NCBI GenBank assembly: GCA_035542155.1
Contig: DATKLX010000017.1
Location: 1-57,029, forward strand
Reading direction: 5' to 3'
DNA: 57,029 bases
Source: DATKLX01 sp035542155
GTDB taxonomy: Bacteria > Chloroflexota > Anaerolineae > Anaerolineales > Anaerolineaceae
Shown here: positions 8,097 through 15,309 of the stretch, in pieces
How the letters are laid out: the number at the start of each line of letters is the position of its first letter
Position numbering within the stretch: the first letter of the stretch is position 1
Position numbers and translations under genes: made by a program
The notes under the pieces: generated by a model
Databases searched by the model: none
Told to the model about the DNA's origin: nothing
The model's input: only the letters and a program-made list of their open reading frames with translations

Positions 8097-8687
8097 CTAC
8101 TTTTTATCTTCCGCCTGAACCCCACTCCAGCGGTAGGCCAGTCCGTTTTCGATCCCCAACCGGTCGAGCACGCGGCCGACAAACCCATCGACCAGCTCCT
8201 CCACCGTCTGGGGGCGGGCGTAGAACGCCGGTATTGGCGGGAAGATCACCGCCCCGGCCTCGGCCGCCAGGCGCATCAGGCGCAGGTGGCCGACGTGGAG
8301 CGGCGTCTCGCGCACAGCAAGGACCAGTGGGCGACCTTCCTTGAGGGTCACGTCCGCGGCGCGGCTGAGCAGGTCGGCGCTATAGCTGTTGGCCACCGCG
8401 GACAGAGCCTTGATCGAGCAGGGAATCACCACCATACCGCGGGTGAAGAAAGAACCCGAGGCGATTGCCGCGCCGAGGTCATCGATGCTGTAGCTTACGG
8501 CGGCAAGAGCGAGAACGTCCTCAACCTTCCAGTTGGTTTCCTGGACGATCGTCCGCCGGGCCGAGGGGGTGATGACGAGATGGGTTTCGATCTCGGCGGC
8601 GCGCAGGGCTTCGAGCAGGCGAATACCCAATCGTGCGCCGGACGCGCCCGAGATCCCGACCACCAGCCGGTTGGCATGGTTTGTCAT
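8097..8687 (-). CDS. ubiX: UbiX-type flavin prenyltransferase
   Basis: The enzyme joins a dimethylallyl group to FMN, making prenylated FMN, the cofactor of UbiD-type decarboxylases. The 196-residue length is normal. The N-terminus shows the flavoprotein GISGASGARLGIRLLEAL motif; SFFTRGMVVIPCSIKALSAVANSYSADLLSRAADV and LVLAVRETPLHVGHLRLM are the family blocks for phosphate, FMN and dimethylallyl binding. No ubiD is visible in the window, so the client decarboxylase must be encoded elsewhere. It starts 17 nt after the emfourin gene stop, same strand, with a poor ribosome site, so read-through from the protease operon is possible without implying shared function. Confidence 0.93.
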   Translation of the reverse strand: MTNHANRLVVGISGASGARLGIRLLEALRAAEIETHLVITPSARRTIVQETNWKVEDVLALAAVSYSIDDLGAAIASGSFFTRGMVVIPCSIKALSAVANSYSADLLSRAADVTLKEGRPLVLAVRETPLHVGHLRLMRLAAEAGAVIFPPIPAFYARPQTVEELVDGFVGRVLDRLGIENGLAYRWSGVQAEDKK

Positions 8688-8704
8688 AGTATGTGGTAAA
8701 CCTG

Positions 8705-9010
8705 TTATCCGCGCGAGCGGCGGCCGAGTTGGTTCAGGCGGACGATGAGCGGCTGGAGCGCTTCCGGAATGGATCCTTCGACCGCCTCGACGGTATGGCT
8801 GCGGCCGGCGTCTTCGACGGTCAGGCGGTAGGCGAATCGGTCTGCGCCCAGGCCCGGTGAGTCGATTTTCTCCGGCATCTGGAAAAATCCGGACTTATTC
8901 ACCAGCGTTTCCAGCTCCGCTCTCTCCGCCGGGTCCAGTTCTTGCGTATCGAGGGTTACTTTCGAAGAGATACCGGTAAAGCCGCCGCTGCGTTCCAGGC
9001 TGATTTTCAC
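8705..9010 (-). CDS. Emfourin-like inhibitor of M4 (protealysin-type) proteases
   Basis: The 101-residue product begins MKISLERSGGFTGISSK (GTG start) and contains DTQELDPAERAELETLVNKS, ADRFAYRLTVEDAGRSHTVEA and a final PEALQPLIVRLNQL helix. This pattern matches emfourins, small cytoplasmic inhibitors encoded directly after protealysin-like proteases. The GTG at 9010 overlaps the protease stop codon (GTGA), so the two are translationally coupled, fitting a protease and its own inhibitor. An open frame extends upstream to 9490, but that part is a shadow of the protease gene. Inhibition of the neighbour is inferred from family and position. Confidence 0.85.
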   Translation of the reverse strand: MKISLERSGGFTGISSKVTLDTQELDPAERAELETLVNKSGFFQMPEKIDSPGLGADRFAYRLTVEDAGRSHTVEAVEGSIPEALQPLIVRLNQLGRRSRG

Positions 9011-10152
9011 AACAGCACCGACCGGAACCCCAGCGCCTTGAGCAGCCCCGCGAAACAACCCGGGCTCTCGGGCGTCCCACCCCCGCCCACCGTGATCCCA
9101 ACTGCCGCCCAACCATCCTTCACAGCCTGCTGCTCGAGACTGTTCTGTCCGAACAGGCTTCCGGCGACGGCGAAGGTCTGGTCCGCGGCGGCCTGGAAGT
9201 TGCTGGTCGGGTTGAGCTTGTCCCGCAGGGTCACGTACCAGATCTGGCCGGCCTTTTCCCAGGCGTTCCCGCCGATGGCCGTGGCTACCTGGTAAAAAGC
9301 GTGGTTGGGGATGCCGGAGTTGATGTGCACCCCGCCGTTGTCCTGGGTGGTGTTCACGTACTGGCTCATATGGGCGGGCTGTGGGTCTTTTCCCAGGACC
9401 GGGTCGTCGTAGGCCGTGCCGGGAGCTTTCATCGAGCGGATGCCCACCCCATGGACGTTGGCGGTAAAGAGGCCCTCGCCGATGATCCAATCCGCGGAGG
9501 CGGCGTCTTGCCCGCGGCTGCGCTGCTTGACCAGCGAGCCAAATACATCCGACATCGATTCGTTCAGCGCGCCGGGCTGGTTCTGGTAAGCCAGGTTGGC
9601 AGTATATTGAGTCACTCCATGTGTTAGCTCGTGGCCGATCACGTCGAGGGAGATGGTAAAGCGGTTGAAGAGCCGCTGATCCGGTGGCAGGTCTTCGTCC
9701 CCATCGCCGTAGACCATCTGCGCGCCGTTCCAGAAGGCGTTGTCGTAGCCGCGGTCGTAATGGACGGTTGAATCGAGGCGCAGACCCTGGTTATCGACCG
9801 AGTTGCGCTGGTACACGTCCCAGTAGAGATCGTAGGTCAGGCCGGCGCCATCGTAGGCCTCATCAGCAGCCGGGTCGCCGGTCGGCGGGCCGCCTTCCTG
9901 GCGCACGAGCTGGCCGGGGAGCGACGTGCCAGAGTTCGCCGTGTAGACGTTCCTTGATTTGCCCGCGCCAGCCGCGGGGGCTTTGGATGCCTGCATAGTA
10001 GCGGCAGCGGCGCGCTGTGCGCGGAACTGGGCTGACTGCTGCTGGGTCTGGGACGCCCGCGCCCGCTGGAGATCGCTACCGTTGCTGGCGATGTGGTCGA
10101 GGATGAACGGGGGCAGAATGCATTTAACGAGATGAGGTCTTGCCGACATCAT
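9007..10152 (-). CDS. Protealysin-like M4 metallopeptidase
   Basis: This is a thermolysin-family zinc endopeptidase of 381 residues. H174ELTH178 and E198 (in NESMSD) are the zinc ligands with the thermolysin spacing of 20. GGVHINSGIPNHAFY carries the equivalent of the transition-state His. There is no signal peptide. The short propeptide starts with CILPPFILDHIA, a motif typical of the protealysin branch, whose members leave the cell without a Sec signal or act inside it. Start ATG 10152 has AAAGGAG 5 nt upstream; the frame is open to 10185. The gene is first in a unit with the emfourin gene. The mature enzyme probably begins after about residue 50 by self-cleavage. Confidence 0.93.
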   Translation of the reverse strand: MMSARPHLVKCILPPFILDHIASNGSDLQRARASQTQQQSAQFRAQRAAAATMQASKAPAAGAGKSRNVYTANSGTSLPGQLVRQEGGPPTGDPAADEAYDGAGLTYDLYWDVYQRNSVDNQGLRLDSTVHYDRGYDNAFWNGAQMVYGDGDEDLPPDQRLFNRFTISLDVIGHELTHGVTQYTANLAYQNQPGALNESMSDVFGSLVKQRSRGQDAASADWIIGEGLFTANVHGVGIRSMKAPGTAYDDPVLGKDPQPAHMSQYVNTTQDNGGVHINSGIPNHAFYQVATAIGGNAWEKAGQIWYVTLRDKLNPTSNFQAAADQTFAVAGSLFGQNSLEQQAVKDGWAAVGITVGGGGTPESPGCFAGLLKALGFRSVLL

Positions 10153-10478
10153 ATTTTCTCCTTTCCTCTGAACCTTATCACCCAATTTGTGACAGAAGAG
10201 CTAATCTATCCCTGAATTGTAGCCTTTTTTAGCGAAGAAGGGAATAGAGGGAGCAAGAACCGAGAACCGATTGTACTGCCATCCATTCAAAGCCGCTCCA
10301 GTCATATTACTGGGAGAAGCGTTCTGCGCCTGTCCTGCCTGCACCCGGCTGTCCTGGACGGACAGTCCAGGGCGACGAAGCAATCTCCTGGCCACCATGC
10401 CAGATTCTGGTCAGCCGTTGCCCTATTTAGCAAAACACTACTTTTGTCATGAAGGAAATAAGGGCTGAATTTTCCCTC
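10153..10478. other. Intergenic region between divergent M4 protease and TetR genes
   Basis: No gene is seen here. It holds the M4 protease ribosome site and, further up, a hairpin CCTGGAC (10352-10358) / GTCCAGG (10364-10370) with a 5-nt loop, flanked by TGTCC and GGACA that can pair as an alternative. No clear -10/-35 pair was found for the protease gene on the minus strand. Confidence 0.5.
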
Positions 10479-10507
10479 TTGACAACGATCCCTAGTTGAG
10501 TCATAAT
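10479..10507 (+). promoter_or_regulatory. Sigma-70 promoter of the TetR/hydrolase operon
   Basis: TTGACA (10479-10484) is a perfect -35 box. After 17 bp comes CATAAT (10502-10507), five of six matches to the -10 consensus. Transcription should start at about 10514, inside the operator at 10510-10537. The ribosome site AAAGGAGG (10542-10549) follows. Confidence 0.85.
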
Positions 10508-10509
10508 CT

Positions 10510-10537
10510 AACCAGTTGGTTATATAACTAATTGGTT
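10510..10537. promoter_or_regulatory. 28-bp palindromic operator, probably of the TetR regulator itself
   Basis: The half sites AACCAGTTG and TAATTGGTT (reverse complement AACCAATTA) flank a perfect palindromic centre GTTATATAAC. Only two of 14 pairs mismatch. It covers the predicted transcription start of the TetR gene, so the repressor would block its own transcription. Size and placement are typical of TetR-family operators. Confidence 0.8.
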
Positions 10538-10554
10538 AGTTAAAGGAGGATCAT

Positions 10555-11253
10555 ATGGCGCAGGTTAATCTACGACACGGACATGGACATCACGCAGAGG
10601 AAACGCGCGAAGCCATTCTGAACGCCGCCACGCAAATGTTTGCCGAGCACGGGTTCGATGGGGCGCGCATCGATGCGATCGCCGCGGCATCCGGCTACAA
10701 CAAGAGCCTGATCTTCCAGTACTTTGGAGACAAGCTCGGCCTGTACGCCGAGGTGATCCGGCGAGCCGACGCGCAAACCCGTGAGGCCCAGAACCAGGTC
10801 GTCTCCGCGCTTCTGGAAGGCGGATCCAGCCTCCAGGCCGGGACCGCCGCCCCCCTCTTCAAAGGCTTTATCGGCCAGGTTTTCGATTTTTACATTCAAA
10901 ATCCGCACATGGCGCGGATTTTTCTCTGGGAGATGGCGGAAGGCTGGCAAACCTACACCCGGATCGCAGATCAGATTGGCGCGGATGAGCTGGGCGCCCT
11001 GGCGCCACTCATGTCCCGGGTCCAGGAGGCTGGCCTTTTGCATACGGATCTTGACCCCACCATCCAGGTCATCATCGCCAATCTGGTGCCGATGTTGTTC
11101 CTGGCCTCCATCCCCCTCTTCCGGACATTTTTCCCCGGGAGCGATCTGAATTCCCCGCGGGCGGTCGAACGGGCCCGAGAGTTCGTGACCGAATTTGTCA
11201 CCCGAGGGCTGCTGGCAAACCAGCCCGGTGAGAACGCCGGGGTGAAGGAATAA
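10555..11253 (+). CDS. TetR-family transcriptional regulator
   Basis: The 232-residue protein has an N-terminal helix-turn-helix: EETREAILNAATQMFAEHGFDGARIDAIAAASGYNKSLIFQYFGDK (residues about 14-60), where SLIFQYFGDK is the recognition-helix signature. The C-terminal part (about 75-225) is a ligand-binding and dimerisation helix bundle of the AcrR/RutR sort. The start is fixed by a strong AAAGGAGG 5 nt upstream. A 28-bp palindrome lies on its own promoter. The hydrolase gene starts 12 nt after its stop with its own AAAGGAGGG, so the two form one operon and the regulator probably senses the hydrolase substrate or a related small molecule, which is unknown. The first residues are unusually His-rich (RHGHGHH). 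Confidence 0.93.
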   Translation: MAQVNLRHGHGHHAEETREAILNAATQMFAEHGFDGARIDAIAAASGYNKSLIFQYFGDKLGLYAEVIRRADAQTREAQNQVVSALLEGGSSLQAGTAAPLFKGFIGQVFDFYIQNPHMARIFLWEMAEGWQTYTRIADQIGADELGALAPLMSRVQEAGLLHTDLDPTIQVIIANLVPMLFLASIPLFRTFFPGSDLNSPRAVERAREFVTEFVTRGLLANQPGENAGVKE

Positions 11254-11265
11254 AGGAGGGATCGT

Positions 11266-12579
11266 ATGAAGCTCGATTTCAGCAATATGGATGTCGGGAC
11301 GCTTCAATTCAACTTTGCCAGAACGCTCATGGTCGCGCCGACCGGCGGGGCTGAGGTGAGCGACTGCCTCAAGGCAGCCGCCCGCATCCAGAGCAGTGAT
11401 CCGGAGAGCTGGGTGCAGGAGTGGGCAGCCCTTGCATGGCAGGCGGGTCAGACTGCCGGGCAGAAGCATTCCGAAGGCAATTCGGCTGCGGCGCGAAATG
11501 CCTTTCTGCGGGCGAGCAACTATTACCGCGCGGCCATGTTCTCCATGCCCCCCACCGATGAGCGTCTGGACGAGTTCATCCGGTTGAGCCGGGAGAGCTT
11601 CCAGCGGGCCGCCGGTCTGTTCGATCCGCCGATTGAAGTGGTCGAAATTCCCTTTGAAGGCGCTCGCCTGCCAGGATATTTCCTCTCGGGCGGCTCGGGG
11701 CGGCGGCCAACCCTGTTGGTGATCAACGGCTTTGACAGCACGAACGAGGAGATGGTCCACTGGATTGGACTGACCGCTCGCAGCCGCGGGTGGAACTGCC
11801 TGGTCTTCGAAGGGCCGGGCCAGTGGAGCGCGTTCCAGATGAATCCCCACCTGTACTTGCGCCCCGATTTCGAGGTCCCCGTAAAAGCGGTCGTGGATTA
11901 CCTGGTCCAGCGCGAAGATGTTGACGCGAAACGGATCGCCTTGATTGGTTACTCGCTTGGTTCCCAGCTGGCCGCCCGGGTAGCCGCCTTTGAGAAGCGG
12001 ATCTGCGCCTGCGTTTGTTTCGGCGGCATCGTCGTAGATGTCGCTGAGGCCTGGGAAGCGGTCATGCCGGCCGTACTGCGCAGCGCTCTGCCCGGCCTGT
12101 TCGACGCGATTTTTACATCGCTGGAAAAGGTCAGCCCGCAGCTGCGCGGGTTTGCCAACCATTCCAGGTGGGACTTTGGGGTGAGCAAGCCTCACGAGCT
12201 GCTCGCCGCCTGGAAGGGCTTCAATATCAAAGGCCTGGCCTCGCAGATTGAATGCCCGGTTTTGATTTTGATGGGGGAAGGCGAGTACCAGCAGACGGAT
12301 ACCAAAACGACCCTCTCGATCCTGCGGTTTGTCAGCGAGCTGCTCTGCCCGGCAGCGATCCATGAACTTACCTTTTCGGACGGCTGGGCGGCGAGCCACT
12401 GTTCCGTGGGAGATGAAGGCCCGGCCAACCAGGCCATCTTCAGCTGGCTGGAGCACGCGGTGGTGGCGAAAGACCTGGTCCGGGCTGAAACAGCCCATGA
12501 TTGGAGCCTGTTGAAGAAATATCAACGCAGCAGCGAGATCGACCGGCTGCTGCAGGACTTGCGGGTCAGCGTGGTGTAG
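11266..12579 (+). CDS. Alpha/beta hydrolase, FrsA / dihydroxypseudooxynicotine hydrolase-like
   Basis: The 437-residue protein has an N-terminal helical cap (about 1-120) followed by an alpha/beta hydrolase core. The core shows PTLLVINGFDSTNEEM as oxyanion strand and loop, FEGPGQW, the nucleophile elbow GYSLGS with Ser230, and a C-terminal HCSVGDEGPANQ with His378 as the probable catalytic His. The arrangement matches the 2,6-dihydroxypseudooxynicotine hydrolase/FrsA group, C-C bond hydrolases and esterases with a large N-terminal domain. The real substrate is unknown. It is translated from a strong AAAGGAGGG and is the second gene of the TetR operon, so expression should respond to whatever releases the repressor. 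Confidence 0.88.
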   Translation: MKLDFSNMDVGTLQFNFARTLMVAPTGGAEVSDCLKAAARIQSSDPESWVQEWAALAWQAGQTAGQKHSEGNSAAARNAFLRASNYYRAAMFSMPPTDERLDEFIRLSRESFQRAAGLFDPPIEVVEIPFEGARLPGYFLSGGSGRRPTLLVINGFDSTNEEMVHWIGLTARSRGWNCLVFEGPGQWSAFQMNPHLYLRPDFEVPVKAVVDYLVQREDVDAKRIALIGYSLGSQLAARVAAFEKRICACVCFGGIVVDVAEAWEAVMPAVLRSALPGLFDAIFTSLEKVSPQLRGFANHSRWDFGVSKPHELLAAWKGFNIKGLASQIECPVLILMGEGEYQQTDTKTTLSILRFVSELLCPAAIHELTFSDGWAASHCSVGDEGPANQAIFSWLEHAVVAKDLVRAETAHDWSLLKKYQRSSEIDRLLQDLRVSVV

Positions 12580-12590
12580 GCTGCGCCGGG

Positions 12591-13586
12591 TTATTCGGAA
12601 GCTGGCGTGAGGGTCGCGGTGTTGGTCGAAGTGGCTGTGGCGGTCGGTGTGTCCCCCGAGGTGGCGGTAGACGTGAAGGTCTCCGTGCTGGTTTGCGAGG
12701 GGGTCGCCGTGGATGTCGTCGTTGACGTCGTTGAGGGACTGGGGGTGGCCGTATAGGTCGGTGAGAATGTGTTGGTCACCGTCGAGGTGGCGCTGCGCAC
12801 CTGAGTCCGGGTCTGGGTGATGGTCCGGGTGTAGGTGGGAACCTGAGTGTAGGTCGGGCCGACGGTCAGGGTCGGGGTGATGGTGATCGTCGCGGTGGGG
12901 AAGAAGGGGGTGGCGGTGATTTCCGTCCGCGTAGAGGGCTCACTGGGAAGGACAAAATTGGTGTCGATCCGCGGGCCGGTGGGGCAGCGTTCTTCGCCCG
13001 GGCAGTTCTTGCCGCCCGGCAGATAACCCTCGCCGTTCTGCACCGTGACCTGGGTGCGGATGCGGTAGGAAGCCTCGACGACGGGCAGAAAATCCATCCG
13101 GTAAAGATAACAGCGCCCCTCACCGGGCTTGAGCTGTTCCTCGGCATAATATTCGAAGCGGATGCCGGTCATGTCCTGGTACAGGCCCGAGGGCTCGGCG
13201 TACTGCAGGTCGCCGCGCATGTAGAGACCTTCGGTCGGTTGGTTGCCGCGGTTGACCACGCAAACCTGCCCGCTGACGCCAAAAGTCTCGTGGATGGTGA
13301 TGGGTGAGAAATTGCGGCTAGCGGACGCATCGGTCCCGCCATATGGGATCATCACCAGCGCTTCCCAGATGCCCTTGACCTCCTGGGTGACGTTCAGATC
13401 TGCGCCATCCCCAGACTCGGTGGGCGCGGGCGTCCCCGCCAGCGAGGGGAGACCGCTCAGCCTGCCGGTTACCAGCGCGCTGGCGATCACGGCGACAATC
13501 CCCACCAGCGCGACCGCCGCCGCTCCGGTGGCGAACCAGCGCCAGTTGAGCGAGCTCTTTTGATCCGGATCCTCCGCAGAGGACAT
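12591..13586 (-). CDS. Membrane-anchored protein with Thr/Ser-rich C-terminal tail
   Basis: This 331-residue protein has a short cytoplasmic start (MSSAEDPDQKSSLNWRW), one membrane helix (about 17-40, FATGAAAVALVGIVAVIASALV), and an extracellular domain of about 165 residues with Cys pairs (GQVCVVNRGNQ, RCYLYRMDF, GKNCPGEERCPTG). About 100 residues of almost pure Thr/Ser/Pro/Ala follow, rich in TxT and TATPS units. Such tails are usually extended, glycosylated stalks; here the stalk follows the folded domain, so it may tether the protein to the surface layer or a partner. The start has AGGAGG 5 nt upstream. It converges with the hydrolase gene, 11 bp apart. No known family was recognised. Confidence 0.8.
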   Translation of the reverse strand: MSSAEDPDQKSSLNWRWFATGAAAVALVGIVAVIASALVTGRLSGLPSLAGTPAPTESGDGADLNVTQEVKGIWEALVMIPYGGTDASASRNFSPITIHETFGVSGQVCVVNRGNQPTEGLYMRGDLQYAEPSGLYQDMTGIRFEYYAEEQLKPGEGRCYLYRMDFLPVVEASYRIRTQVTVQNGEGYLPGGKNCPGEERCPTGPRIDTNFVLPSEPSTRTEITATPFFPTATITITPTLTVGPTYTQVPTYTRTITQTRTQVRSATSTVTNTFSPTYTATPSPSTTSTTTSTATPSQTSTETFTSTATSGDTPTATATSTNTATLTPASE

Positions 13587-13672
13587 GGTTTCCTCCTGGG
13601 TTGCGAATCCATTCTAATCGAAATTGCATTTTCGGCAAAGGACGATCAAGACCAGGTTCTGGAAATCCAGTA

Positions 13673-13678
13673 TACAAT
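13673..13678 (+). promoter_or_regulatory. TACAAT -10 box before the AIR-synthase-like gene
   Basis: TACAAT lies 29 nt upstream of ATG 13708; a start near 13685 is expected. This makes the TTG at 13681 an unlikely translation start, although that frame is open there. No good -35 box is seen. Confidence 0.5.
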
Positions 13679-13707
13679 AGTTGGAACTCACTTCCCTGGA
13701 CGCCGCG

Positions 13708-14736
13708 ATGACTTTTTCCCCCGAAACGCCTCTCCCCACCGGTAAACTTCCCCCTGAGCTGCTCGATCGGATGTTAAAGCGGCTGCCCACTCGCGACTCG
13801 CAGGTCCGCCTGGGCCCCGGGATCGGCCTGGACTGCGCGGTAATCGAGATGGGCGACCGGCTCTGGGTGGTCAAGTCCGACCCGATCACCTTCGCCACCG
13901 ACGAGATTGGCTGGTACCTGCTCCAGGTCAACGCCAATGACATCGCCACCACCGGCGCCAGGCCGCGCTGGCTGATGGCCACTTTTCTCCTCCCCGAAGG
14001 AAAAACGACCCCGGCCCTGGTCGACGAGCTGGCCGCGCAGCTCGCCGCCGCTTGCGAGGCAGCCGGGGTGAGCGTGATCGGCGGGCACTCCGAGATCACC
14101 GCCGGCCTCGAGCGGCCCATCGCCATGGGGACGCTGATCGGCGAGGTCGCGGCGGAGCGGCTGGTCACCCCGCTTGGCATCCGTCCCGGCGACCGGGTGC
14201 TGCTGACCAAGGGCGTCCCGATCGAGGCGACGGCGATCCTGGCCCGCGAGCTTCCCGGGCGGTTGAGCGCCGTCCTCAGCCGCGAAGAGATCGAGCAGGC
14301 GCAGAACTATCTCTTCGACCCGGGGATCAGCGTGCTGCGTGACGCGCAGATCGCTTGCGCCGCGGGCCAGGTCAGCGCGATGCACGACCCGACCGAAGGC
14401 GGGGTCCTCACGGCATTATGGGAGCTGGCCCAGGCCGGCTCGTGCCGATTGCGCGTGGATCCGCAAGCGATTCTCATCCCGGATCTGGCCTGCAGGGTCT
14501 GCGCGGCCTTCGGCGTCGATCCGCTGGCTGCGATTGCCTCCGGCGCGCTGCTGGTCGCCGCACCGGATGGCGAGAGCGAAAAGATTATTCGCGCTCTGGA
14601 AGTCGAGGGGATTCTCTGCGCGGAGATCGGCCGGGCCGAGGCTGGCTCCCCCGGGGTAATCGACGCGACCAGCGGCGAACTGCTCCCCCACCCCGCCCGC
14701 GACGAAATCGCCCGTGTGTTCGAAGCTCAGTCTTGA
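13708..14736 (+). CDS. AIR synthase (PurM/HypE)-family ATP-dependent protein
   Basis: The 342-residue protein has the two-domain PurM/HypE/SelD/ThiL fold. GPGIGLDCAVIEMGDRLWVVKSDPITFATDEIGW (about 36-70) holds the nucleotide and Mg residues, NANDIATTGARPRWLMATFLLP is the signature, and VIGGHSEITAGLERPIAMGTLIGE and DPTEGGVLTALWELA are the later motifs. HypE normally ends in a conserved Cys that receives the carbamoyl group; this protein ends FEAQS with no Cys, and no other hyp genes are nearby. It is therefore a HypE-like AIR synthase-related protein of unknown substrate. ATG 13708 is chosen over TTG 13681 because the TACAAT box at 13673 would leave the TTG upstream of the transcript start. 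Confidence 0.85.
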   Translation: MTFSPETPLPTGKLPPELLDRMLKRLPTRDSQVRLGPGIGLDCAVIEMGDRLWVVKSDPITFATDEIGWYLLQVNANDIATTGARPRWLMATFLLPEGKTTPALVDELAAQLAAACEAAGVSVIGGHSEITAGLERPIAMGTLIGEVAAERLVTPLGIRPGDRVLLTKGVPIEATAILARELPGRLSAVLSREEIEQAQNYLFDPGISVLRDAQIACAAGQVSAMHDPTEGGVLTALWELAQAGSCRLRVDPQAILIPDLACRVCAAFGVDPLAAIASGALLVAAPDGESEKIIRALEVEGILCAEIGRAEAGSPGVIDATSGELLPHPARDEIARVFEAQS

Positions 14737-15191
14737 AGATCTTTACTGTTTTCTCTTTTCCCCCACACTTCTCGCGTCAGACGGATCAGCTCTTCCTGTT
14801 GCTCCTCAGACAGTGTCACCTGGGTCGAGTTCTCCGCCGTGGTATCCCGGTTCTCGACGATTAGCACTGTGGCCGCCTCGTCGAGGGTGTGGGTGTGGAA
14901 GCAGCCCTTCTTGATATTGTAGAGCCTCAATGCCTGCATATCGACCGGATGGATGCGCTCGACCCCATCCGGATCCGACCCCGGCTCGCCGATGAACAGC
15001 AAGCAGCGCCCGGCCAGCAGTACGAACACTTCATCCGTCTCGTCGTGCCGTTCCATGGTATCGATCCGCTCCGGGAGCAGCTCGTCGATATACCTCAGGA
15101 TTGCCACCCGCCAGGATTGGTAATCGACCAGCGGAAGATACCCTTCCCCATCATATTCGCGAATTTCGATCAAGCTGTCGTCGAGGCCCAT
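14727..15191 (-). CDS. Cupin-like protein
   Basis: The product is 154 residues from the second ATG, 15191, which has GAGGAG at better spacing than the ATG at 15194. A cupin barrel is suggested by SWRVAILRYIDELL, then ERHDETDEVFVLLAGRCLLFIGE (metal motif 1 with His and Glu), and LYNIKKGCFHTHTLDEAATVLIVENRDT (motif 2 with His-Thr-His). The last 30 residues form a charged helix. Such small cupins bind a metal and a sugar or acid ligand; no ligand can be named. Its 3' end overlaps the 3' end of the AIR-synthase-like gene by 10 bp in convergent orientation. Confidence 0.75.
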   Translation of the reverse strand: MGLDDSLIEIREYDGEGYLPLVDYQSWRVAILRYIDELLPERIDTMERHDETDEVFVLLAGRCLLFIGEPGSDPDGVERIHPVDMQALRLYNIKKGCFHTHTLDEAATVLIVENRDTTAENSTQVTLSEEQQEELIRLTREVWGKRENSKDLQD

Positions 15192-15309
15192 CATGTCTCC
15201 TCAAATTCTGGACTCGGATGGCAGGGATCCTACGGATTTTCACTGCTCTTCGTGATCATTGTGTTTTTTATGGTTCAATTTTTTTATCCGTGTTGATCCA
15301 TACGATCCG

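Noticed and set aside
10570..12525. Minus-strand open frame of 651 residues opposite the TetR and hydrolase genes
   Set aside because: It spans two well-supported plus-strand genes and their junction; long antisense frames are common at this GC content.
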